This document shows, one piece after another, positions 1 to 7,469 of a stretch of 20,980 nucleotides of DNA. The stretch spans positions 77,633-98,612 of the forward strand of contig NW_008246105.1 in NCBI RefSeq assembly GCF_000281045.1, in the 5' to 3' direction. Source of the stretch: Saprolegnia diclina VS20. Taxonomy: Eukaryota > Oomycota > Saprolegniomycetes > Saprolegniales > Saprolegniaceae. Under the pieces are notes generated by a model. That model searched no databases and had not been told where the DNA came from. It saw only the letters and a list, made by a program, of their open reading frames with translations. Position numbers and translations under genes: made by a program. The stretch's first letter is position 1. Every line of letters begins with the position of its first letter.

Positions 1-44
1 GCATGCAAATAAAAATCGTCGTACTACAATCGTAAACACGCAGA

Positions 45-555
45 TTACCGCATGAACAGAGCATCATGTGACAGGGCAATGTTATCCACTATCGTAGACT
101 CGTACTGTTTTGTAACGGCGCCCTTCTTGGTCCGCGCGTCCAGGTTCTCTCGGAATTCCTCTTGCTGCCGTTGTCGGCAGTGCATCCCAAAAGAAGAGAC
201 GTGAGCGAGCCTTCAAAACGCAGCACCAAGAACGCTCCTTCCATGCAACTCAAGTGCCGCTCCTTGCATCACCCACGGGATATTCTCGACAGGCTGTCTG
301 CATGAGCCAAGACCTTGTTGCGTTTCTATCATCACCCAAAAGGCTGGCCACCTCTCCTTCGTAGTCGGTGGGTTTGGCGCCGAGCGCTTCGTGGACAGTT
401 GACGCCACATCCAACTCGACAGGCTCCGTCGTGCTCTTGACAAGGTTGCACCAGGCAGCGGCATCATGCTCACGCAGGGACGGAGCTTACTACGACAATC
501 GAATTGAGATTGAACAGTCCCCTTCCCCTTCACTTAGCGTTCGAGAGGCGTGCAT
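45..555 (-). CDS. Small three-exon hypothetical protein
   Basis: I do not recognise this gene. Three minus-strand exons join in frame: 555-534, 485-277 and 164-45 (stop 45-47), with introns 486-533 and 165-276, giving about 116 residues. The exon 2 peptide (REHDAAAWCNLVKS, then VHEALGAKPTDYEGEVASLL) and the exon 3 peptide (QEEFRENLDARTKK, then KQYESTIVDNIALSHD) look like genuine soluble, charged protein in one frame, unlike the other frames here. No signal peptide, membrane segment or known motif is visible. The start is uncertain: the ATG at 555 lies only 4 nt after a TATAA-like string on this strand, so the true first exon may lie further upstream. The second intron (112 nt) is longer than others in the window, so its borders may be wrong. 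It is divergent from the ferric reductase gene. Confidence 0.5.
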
Positions 556-1039
556 GTCTTATAAAAGAGTCCCGGAACACGACCGATGGCGCTGGAACAA
601 ACTGTCGTTTCGAACCACCACGGCAAAGCACCGTCACCTAGGAGAAGCGTGACTGTGCGAGTTTCTTTATTGCAAATGATGTGCAAGCGTACCACGAAGT
701 CCCACTTTCGCCTTCTTGAATATCCCGTGATAGCTTGAAGAGCGCACTTGTCGCCAGCCCTTTCGTTGCGAAGTTGGCGCCACCGATTTTGCCAGGAGCC
801 AATCAGGAACGTCCAACGCGGTGATTGGCCACGTCTTGGCCAACCAACGCGCGAAATCACGTGTCAAGATACCAAGACCAGTTGAAGCGCGAGGCCAACG
901 AACGGTGCCAATCGAGGTCCATTTGAAAGCAACGACAACTCTGCTGTGATGCGCTCACGAAGTCGGCGAGTCTTCTGCGCATACCAAAGACGAAGCATTT
1001 CACACCACAATTCATTTTGCTTTCTCGACGCCAAGCACC
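556..1039. promoter_or_regulatory. Divergent intergenic promoter region with CCAAT boxes and an oomycete-type initiator
   Basis: This 484-bp gap lies between two divergent genes. It holds CCAAT boxes at 799-803 (plus), 824-828 (minus, read as ATTGG) and 908-912 (plus); the first two form an inverted pair (CCAATCA at 799-805, TGATTGG at 822-828). A TCATTTTGC string at 1012-1020, about 20 nt before the ferric reductase ATG, resembles the initiator described for oomycete core promoters. A TATAA-like string lies on the minus strand at about 559-565. The minus-strand peptides open here have no ATG start and match nothing I know, so I do not call a gene. Confidence 0.4.
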
Positions 1040-3118
1040 ATGGGCCACACATCGACCTATGAGGCGATGGCGACTCCGCCACTGCACGCGCCACTGGACG
1101 CTGAAGTCAAGTCGGTGCCGCGCAAGCTTGCTCTCGCCGCGCACTGGGTCGCGGGACTGCTCGTGCTCTACGCTATCTTTGGTACCACGGTCATCTACAG
1201 TCAAACGTCGATCGACATTATGAACAACTTTCTCTGTCCGCTCTTTGGCGTCGACCCGTACAAGTGGCCGAGCGGCCACTACGAGATGGTGGACGCCGGG
1301 TACTTCTTATTTGCGTCCATCTTGCCGATATTTGTGGCCTTCTTGCTCGTGCGCCTCGTGTCCCACGGCGCGACGTTTCCGATTTTCCGTGTGTCGTATG
1401 CGCTGCAGCGCAAGCCACGTTTCCTCAACTCGCTCGTGACCTACGGCGAGGCGCTCTTCCTTCTCGTTGTCGTTGGCGGCAACATCCTCTTCTTCTACTT
1501 CTCCTACACGATCCGTGTCGAGCCCACGAGCACGAACGAGCGACGGCTCGAGGCGGCGGCCGCTGCCTTTGGCTTTTTGACGGCGTACAACATGGCGTTT
1601 CTTGCGCTGCCGGCGTCGCGCCACTGCTTTTGGATGGAGTGGCTCGGTATTCCATACGCCCACGGCATCAAGTACCATCGCTGGCTCGGGATTTTGTCGA
1701 TTTTGGCGCTCGTCTTGCACACAATCGTCTACGTCGTGTCGTATGCGCGCAAGCACGAGCTCATGAAGATGCTACCGTGCTTTGATTGCGACATTGGTGA
1801 CGAAGGCTACGAGAACTGGATGATCTCGTTCGGATGGCTCTCGGGCTTTGCCATGTTCATCATGGGCATGACGTCGATCTCGTATGTGCGCCGACGCTAC
1901 TACAACGTCTTTTACGTCACGCACTTTCTCTTTATTCCGGCCACGATCTTTGCCGCCATGCATTGGTCGGGCGTCCTCCTCTTTTGCTTTGTCTCGATGG
2001 TGCTCTACATTGGCAACCGCATGATGTCGTCGGCCACGATCTCGGCGCCCGTCGTCGTCCGCAAGGCCATCTCGTACCCGCACCAGGTCACCGAACTCAT
2101 CGTCGAGATTGCGACGCACTACCAGGCCGGCGACGTCGTCTACCTCAAGGTCCCGGCCGTCTCCAAGACGCAGTGGCACCCGTTCAGTGTCGCGTCGACG
2201 CCGCTGCACACGCCTGGCACGATGACGATTTACCTCAAGAACCTCGGGCGCTGGTCGAGCCAAGTGTTCGAGTACGTCCGTCAGTGCAACGCTGCCCGTA
2301 TCGACCCTATCATCTACATGGATGGCGGCTACGTCTCGCCCGCACTCGTTCCAGCGTCGTTTGAGAAGGTGGTCTTCATCGGCGGCGGCATCGGCGTCAC
2401 CCCGCTCATGGCCCAGATCATGCACGTCTTGTACACGGCGCCGTCGCAGGAAGTCCATTTGGTCTGGCACGTCCGCGACCTCCGCATGATGACGCAGTTC
2501 CAGCAGTGGTTCCACGAAGCGACGGGTCTCTCGTCCAACTTGCGCCTCCACCTCTTTGTGACCAAGTCGTCGCCGCCTGATGACGAGACCGCCGCTTCCT
2601 CGACCGCGTTTGACCTCAAGGCGTCCGACATTCCGCCGCGGCCGTACGCCAACGTGTCGATGCTCCGCCAGACGCTGCTTTTTGTCAGCGCCTTCCTCGG
2701 CGCTGGCATCCTCTTCGTCGTGGTCCACTATGGCAACAAGATTTCGACCATCAACGCAGCGTACTGGCCGATTCAGAGCTTCATGGAGTTTGTGGCGATC
2801 GTCGTTGGGTCGTATTGGGCCTACGTCGTCGTCTTGATCAAGCCGTATACGCCCACACCGGTCGCCAAATCACCTGTCGACGAGATGCCCAAGGAGCCGA
2901 CCATGTCGGACGAGGCGTTCGTCGAGCGCTATAGCGTCCAGCGAGGTCGCATGGACTGGTCCGTCTTCTTTGCGAATCTTGTGAACGACACGGCAGCGAC
3001 TGCGCCGACACCGGCGATCGGTGTCTATATCTCTGGCCCCAAGACGCTCTCGCGCGCGATCGATGCCCAAGCGCACTCGGCGCAATTTGCGGTGCACCAT
3101 GAAGAGTTTGAGATGTAG
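1040..3118 (+). CDS. FRO-type ferric reductase / NADPH-oxidase-like transmembrane flavocytochrome
   Basis: The 692-residue protein should pass electrons from NADPH through FAD and two haems across a membrane, to ferric chelates or possibly oxygen. The haem domain has several hydrophobic helices; paired histidines H213/H227 (motif YHRWLG) and H295/H308 fit the two-haem arrangement of the family. The FAD-binding motif HPFSVAS is at 380-386 and the nucleotide-binding GGGIGVTPL at 448-456; a late GVYISGPK (661-668) fits the end of the NADPH domain. Two further hydrophobic helices (about 545-563 and 583-600) sit inside the NADPH domain, as in plant FRO ferric-chelate reductases and not in classical NOX enzymes. 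No EF-hands are seen. The gene is intronless, unlike its larger neighbours. The start is the ATG in CACCATGG. A superoxide-producing role cannot be excluded from sequence. Confidence 0.88.
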   Translation: MGHTSTYEAMATPPLHAPLDAEVKSVPRKLALAAHWVAGLLVLYAIFGTTVIYSQTSIDIMNNFLCPLFGVDPYKWPSGHYEMVDAGYFLFASILPIFVAFLLVRLVSHGATFPIFRVSYALQRKPRFLNSLVTYGEALFLLVVVGGNILFFYFSYTIRVEPTSTNERRLEAAAAAFGFLTAYNMAFLALPASRHCFWMEWLGIPYAHGIKYHRWLGILSILALVLHTIVYVVSYARKHELMKMLPCFDCDIGDEGYENWMISFGWLSGFAMFIMGMTSISYVRRRYYNVFYVTHFLFIPATIFAAMHWSGVLLFCFVSMVLYIGNRMMSSATISAPVVVRKAISYPHQVTELIVEIATHYQAGDVVYLKVPAVSKTQWHPFSVASTPLHTPGTMTIYLKNLGRWSSQVFEYVRQCNAARIDPIIYMDGGYVSPALVPASFEKVVFIGGGIGVTPLMAQIMHVLYTAPSQEVHLVWHVRDLRMMTQFQQWFHEATGLSSNLRLHLFVTKSSPPDDETAASSTAFDLKASDIPPRPYANVSMLRQTLLFVSAFLGAGILFVVVHYGNKISTINAAYWPIQSFMEFVAIVVGSYWAYVVVLIKPYTPTPVAKSPVDEMPKEPTMSDEAFVERYSVQRGRMDWSVFFANLVNDTAATAPTPAIGVYISGPKTLSRAIDAQAHSAQFAVHHEEFEM

Positions 3119-3460
3119 TCGGCGTTCGCCACCGCGCTTTGTTTCTACAGTACATGCATAGTATAAATTTGCCTTTGATAAAACCGGAATCATTCCATGG
3201 ACAATTTGATTCCAACTGTGCACAGTACTCCACAACAGTCGGACATAGTACCCACTAGAGTCAGTAGTCGCTTGTACGAACTTGCTGGAACCCGTAATAA
3301 GCGCAGACACAACACGGGTCAATGTTCACGGCTTTATATATGGTGGCACTGATGTTTGCTTGGGTGGAGCCCCGATTTCTCCAATCACTATCGTTATACT
3401 CCACTTGCATTTGAACGAAAACACTTCAATCGAGATATCATCGTGTCGAACCTTCAACTA

Positions 3461-3536
3461 CCTGCGATATCATTCATAGCTTGGTTGGGACTTGAAGAAC
3501 GTCAAGTCCCAACCAAGTTATGAAGGATATCGCAGG
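3461..3536. repeat. Near-perfect 76-bp foldback (35-nt arms, 6-nt loop)
   Basis: The left arm 3461-3495 (begins CCTGCGATATC) and right arm 3502-3536 (ends GATATCGCAGG) are reverse complements at 33 of 35 positions, separated by AGAACG. The transcript of either strand would form a long hairpin. It lies about 340 bp after the ferric reductase stop and about 200 bp after the CHY stop. It could be a small-RNA precursor, a tiny foldback transposable element or a structured 3' element; no clear target-site duplication flanks it. Confidence 0.85.
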
Positions 3537-3624
3537 AATGAAATATATATATATGAACGTGTTTCGCGTTATCTTCATGAATGAAATGGTCAAATAAAAG
3601 GTCAACGCATCGGTGATTGCTGGC

Positions 3625-3654
3625 ACCAAGGGCTTAAATACCAAGGGCTCAAAT
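3625..3654. repeat. 15-bp tandem duplication
   Basis: ACCAAGGGCTTAAAT (3625-3639) is followed directly by ACCAAGGGCTCAAAT (3640-3654), two copies with one mismatch. Confidence 0.85.
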
Positions 3655-3731
3655 ATGTTCATGCTGCCACCCGCACTGGATTCATCATTTCTCATGACAA
3701 GGCGATCTTGTTTTGAACGACGAAAATCGCT

Positions 3732-4083
3732 TTAGTCCGGCACGACGGCTGGAATCGCAAAGTTGTTGTCGCAGTGGGGGCACACCGTGTCGTCCAGCGT
3801 AAAATTACTACAAAATTGTGGCATCATTCGGGCCGATATAATTTGAGACTATCGGGCGTTGTCGTACGAGAGGATTTTTCGAAAGCATTTCTTGCACTGC
3901 TTGCAAGCAAACGCCATCTCGGGCGCGGCGAGGATCGGATGGTCCGAGACCTCAAAATGGCACTCGGTGCAGTCAAACCACCGCTTGCAGCACGGGGCGC
4001 GGAATGCCACCTACGGCAACCTCTTCACTAATCCACGCGACGACGACGACGACCACCTGGACGTTCAAGATGTGTTTGCACAT
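3732..4083 (-). CDS. Small CHY-type zinc-finger protein
   Basis: Three short minus-strand exons, 4083-4057, 4010-3868 and 3807-3732, with introns of 46 nt (4011-4056) and 60 nt (3808-3867), encode 81 residues. The product begins MCKHILNVQ, continues RAPCCKRWFDCTECH and DHP, then FACKQCKKCFRK, and ends with CPHCDNNF. The order of C/H pairs (CKH, CC, DCxxCH, DH, CxxCxxC, CPHC) is that of the zf-CHY fold, in the short stand-alone form known from fungi and other eukaryotes. The fold binds zinc. Biochemical roles are poorly defined; relatives include mitochondrial Hot13 and the N-terminal part of RCHY1 ubiquitin ligases, but no RING finger is present here. Both splice choices restore unbroken family motifs. 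The gene is convergent with the ferric reductase. Confidence 0.85.
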
Positions 4084-4920
4084 GCGCGCCCGAGCTAAAT
4101 TTAGTCGTGTAATCGAAAAAGAGATGCAATGTCGTCCAATATCGCATTTAGTTAGTCGATACGATATTGTAGTTAGTCGATACGATATTGTAGTTAGTCG
4201 ATAAGATCGAGTAGTTAGTTGCTACTCACAGATCCGTTAGTCGAAAATGCGAGTTAGTTAGTTGACATATCTAGTTAGTTGGTCGATATGGCCAATGACG
4301 AAGCGCGCGTGTGACGCACAATGTCTTCGGCGCCGTTCGACGCCTCACTAAAACGCGTTTATACCCAATACGCGCCTCGTGGATACCGCGCCAAAATTCG
4401 GAATGCTCGGGTGTTGCCTAATAAAAGGCGGCGTGTGACGAGGTTGGGCGATCGTCGTCGAGTATGAACAGGCGTTGGGGACAAGGAAAAGGAGCGCGGC
4501 TCCGTGAGTTGGCTCCGTTCTCACCTGCAGAATGCGGCGTTAAACCTCGAGACACGCGTGACAGCGCACCCGGTTGCCGTCGCCGCACGCATGCGAAACG
4601 CAGGTACAATGCGGTAAACCCCCTCTTTCGTGCCTACTTGCATCCGCCGCGTGCCCCGTGTTGGCATTGCAGAACCCATCGAGCACTATGAGGTGGTATG
4701 TTTAACGCGTTTAAACGTCGTGGATCTTTTCTTGCGTCGGCATAAAAAAGAGGCCACAAATGAATGGTGCCGGCCCAATTAAAATTCGCGGCAGTCGCCC
4801 AATGGCCAATCCGCGTGCACGTGGCTTTTGACGCAATTGTCAAAAGGTGTCGAAAGGTGTCGGAACGACGGCCGTCGTGACATCTGCTGTGTAATAGAAA
4901 AGTCCTTTGTCGGCTCAAAG
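4084..4920. other. Divergent intergenic gap, repeat-bearing, no supported gene
   Basis: This 837-bp gap lies between the divergent CHY (minus) and epimerase-CbiX (plus) genes and should hold both promoters. It contains the TAGTTAGT-rich repeat (4149-4290) and a TAATAAAA string near 4420-4427. A 75-codon ATG frame at 4464-4691 contains a plausible GT-AG intron (4604-4672), but its codon use is unlike the neighbours and its peptide matches nothing I know. Confidence 0.5.
4149..4290. repeat. Degenerating 21-bp minisatellite (TAGTTAGTCGATACGATATTG)
   Basis: Two perfect 21-bp copies (4149-4169 and 4170-4190) are followed by a third that diverges after TAGTTAGTCGATA (from 4191) and then by scattered TTAGTTAGT / TTAGTCGA pieces to about 4290. 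CAATATCG just upstream (about 4138-4145) is the reverse complement of CGATATTG inside the unit. Confidence 0.8.
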
Positions 4921-6950
4921 ATGGAAAGGCCTCAGTCGAGCCCATCGTCGTCGTCGGCGTCGCCGGGCGCGCCGACGCTCGCCCGCGTCTCGTCGTCGGA
5001 GCGACCGCCCGTCCCCATCATCTCGCTGCCACCGCCCATCGTGACGCCGTCTGTCGTCTACGGCAGCAACGGGTCGGCCGCGATCCCGCAGCACATTGTC
5101 CCGAGCCTGCCCGGCCTCGCGCGGCCGCCAGGCTCCAAGAAGAAGCCCAAGCTGCTCGTGCTGGGCATGGGCTTCACCGGTCTTCGCGTCGCGATGGCTT
5201 TTCGCGAAAAGCTCGGCTTCTCGGTCTGCGGTACCGTGCGCAGCGCGCAAACCAAGCTCGAGCTCATCGACCGTGGGATGAAGCAGATCTACTTCCTCGA
5301 AGATGGCACGCTCGAAATCGACACGTTCCGGCTCCTCGAAGACGTCACGCATGTGCTCATGTGCATTCCGCCGCAGCCGCCGACAAGCGACGACGACAAG
5401 GACAAGGTGCTCGCGACGCTCGACAAGGAGCTCAAGAAGCTATCGACGTTGCAATGGGTCGGGTACCTCTCGTCGACGTCCGTGTACGGCGACAGCCACG
5501 GCCACGTGCTCGACGAAACCGCGCCGCTGCGGTCGTCGACCAAGCGCGGCCAGCAGCGCGCCCGCGTCGAGGCCGAGTGGCTTGCGTCGGGGCTGCCGAT
5601 CCACATCTTTCGCTGCGCGGGCATCTACGGCCCGGGCCGCGGTACGATCGCGCAGGTCCGCGCCGGCCGCGCCAAGCGCATTCACATGCCGGGCAAGGTC
5701 TTCAACCGCATCCATATCGACGACGTGGTCAACGTGCTCATGCAGTCGATCGCAAACCCGTCGCCCATGAGCGTCTACAATGTGTGCGACGACGAGCCAT
5801 CGAGCAGCAACGACGCGGTCACATTTGCATGCGACCTCCTCGGGGTCGACGTGCCGCCACTGCAGTCGTGGGACGATGCCAAGGGCAGCATGAGCGACAT
5901 GGCCAAGTCGTTTTATGTCGAGAACCGGCTGCTCTCGAACGCCAAGATCAAGACGGAGCTCGGCGTCCAGCTGCTGTACCCGACGTACCGCGACGGCTTT
6001 GTCGCACAAGCCGACGAAGAGCAGCGCACGCCGTCGATGCGCGCGTCCAAGTCGCACATTTGCTTTGTCGTCAACAAGGGCTCGACGCAGCCCGAGTCTG
6101 TCTTGGCGCTCCGGGACATGTGTCGCAACCTCTCGGTGCGCTTCAACGGCTGCGTGCGCTTTGTCCCATCGAGCTGCATTTTATCCGACACGATTCCGCT
6201 CGCCGACCTCGACGACGTGCCGGCGGTGCTGCTCCAAGATGCGGTCGCGGGCGTCGTCGCCGACCACAGTACAACGGCCGCCAAGTTTGTTGTGCTGCCC
6301 GTCTTTATCGGCAACAGCGACGCGCTCACCGACTTTATCCCGTCGGTTCTGAGCGCGTTCACGTGCCAGCATCGGTTCACGATTGCGCGCTGCCTCGTCG
6401 ACATCTCCAAGCCGTCCGAGAACGGCATCGCCAAGATCTTGGCGTCCAAGGTGCGCGGAGCGATCGCCGACCACCATGGCGAGTTTGAAAAGAAGGACAT
6501 TCGCGTCATCGTCGTCGACCGCGGCACGACCAACCACGAGGTGCACTTGTCACGCAATCTCATTGGGTCCCAGCTCACAAAGCTCTTGGGCGGCGCGGTG
6601 CGTTCTCGTATCAATGTATCAAGGTGTTTATCATTTTACGGGACTAGGTGGAGAAGGTGCACACGGCCAGCATGGAACGCGTGGACGACCCGGCGTACGA
6701 CTTTAACGAGCCGCTCCTCGCGCATGCGTTCGAGACATATAAGATCTCGTCGGGCCTAGTCGTGCTTGCGTTGCTCTTCCTGACGTCGGGCCGCCATGCG
6801 GTGCCGGGCGGCGACATTGAACACGTTTTGGCGACAACAAAAGCGGCGCACCCCAACCTCGAGGTCGCGGTCACGGCGCCCATCGGGTCGCACCCGATTC
6901 TGACCAACATGCTCATGGACCGGTATTTCGAGTCGGTGAAGGAGTGGTAG
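4921..6950 (+). CDS. NAD(P)-dependent epimerase (YeeZ-like) fused to CbiX/SirB-like chelatase domains
   Basis: Two exons, 4921-6597 and 6648-6950, flank a 50-nt intron (6598-6647) and encode 659 residues. Residues 1-75 are Ser/Pro-rich. Residues 76-365 are a Rossmann epimerase-like domain: LLVLGMGFTGLR (GxGxxG at 82-87), LSSTSVYGD (183-191), FRCAGIYGPGR (230-240), NRIHIDDVV (262-270). This resembles YeeZ-type extended SDRs, which lack the usual YxxxK lysine. Residues about 378-657 look like two CbiX-type halves: VVNKGSTQPES then VVLPVFIGNSDALTDFIP; and VIVVDRGTTNHEVH, LFLTSGRHAVPGGDIE, VTAPIGSHPILTNMLMDR, close in pattern to plant SirB ferrochelatase. The HGS histidine that helps bind metal in CbiX is N or K in the first half and R in the second, while the GRH histidine of the second is kept, so chelatase activity is uncertain. 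The ATG at 4921 is the first ATG in frame. Confidence 0.82.
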
Positions 6951-7469
6951 CGCGTTCGGGCGTCTTTGATGGAAGAAGACGAAGAAGCCGCCACTGCTAG
7001 AAACAAAAAGGGGTGACCCGTGTGCCATAGTGATCGCGGCCCGAGCTCGCCGTCATTGGGAAGCGCGATGCCTCGGGCCCACAGAGAGATGAAGAAGCGC
7101 GGGCAGGACGTAGGAATAATTAGCCACTTGCGCCCGCCAAAAGCACCTAAAAAATAGAACTGATAGTACACTGCGCCCGTCTTGTCTGCTCACAACGTCG
7201 CGTCCACGACCTTGGCCTCCGAGCTGCAGCCTGGGCGAGCGACGAGCCTCGCTGTGGAAGCTTGCAATGGTGCCACGCATGCCGCGTCTGGTACGCGCGC
7301 ACTGGGCAGTTGTTTCGTATTGTTTTTATATTATGATTCGGTATATTGTATCTGCAAAAATGTTTTTATTATGTCGAGCGACCAAGTGCGCGCGTGCCAG
7401 ATTCACAATCATTCCCTCGGTTTAAGCACTTCTGGTCGTTTTGGATCTGGTCACTTTGCACTTCGAACG
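6951..7469. other. Intergenic gap with one weak small-ORF candidate
   Basis: This 519-bp gap lies between two tandem plus-strand genes and should carry the MICU promoter. A TCATTCCCTCGGTTT string at 7409-7423 resembles an oomycete initiator. A weak coding candidate starts at ATG 6969 (MEEDEEAATARNKK) and, with a GT-AG intron from 7012, could join a frame ending at the TAG of 7156-7158 (MKKRGQDVGIISHLRPPK). Its codon use is not GC3-biased, so I leave it as noise or a very small protein. Confidence 0.4.

Larger units (their letters stand above)
3119..3731. other. Convergent intergenic gap, AT-richer, repeat-bearing
   Basis: This 613-bp stretch separates the 3' ends of the ferric reductase (plus) and CHY (minus) genes. 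It is richer in A and T than the flanking exons. It contains the 76-bp foldback (3461-3536), a short AT dinucleotide run near 3543-3552 and a 15-bp tandem duplication (3625-3654). The only longer ATG-initiated frame is 3474-3695 on the minus strand, which I reject as a gene. Confidence 0.6.

Noticed and set aside
1772-2728. A 318-codon open frame on the minus strand
   Set aside because: It is the antisense shadow of the ferric reductase; the product is an R/D/H-rich low-complexity string without motifs, while the plus strand carries clear haem, FAD and NADPH motifs.
3474-3695. A 73-codon minus-strand ATG frame with a hydrophobic stretch
   Set aside because: It runs through the foldback, an AT repeat and the 15-bp duplication, and its codon use is AT-rich; it is better explained by repeats than by a gene.
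4149-4290. TTAGTTAGT repeats considered as an interstitial telomere or CRISPR-like array
   Set aside because: The unit is not a TTTAGGG-type telomere repeat, and there are no unique spacers between regular repeats.
4464-4691. A 75-codon plus-strand ATG frame with a possible intron at 4604-4672
   Set aside because: Arg-rich product with no recognisable motif and no GC3 bias; a TATA-like string upstream alone is not enough.
5361-6488. A 375-codon open frame on the plus strand in another frame
   Set aside because: It overlaps the epimerase-CbiX exon out of frame and yields an R/A-rich product typical of shifted reading of GC-rich coding DNA.
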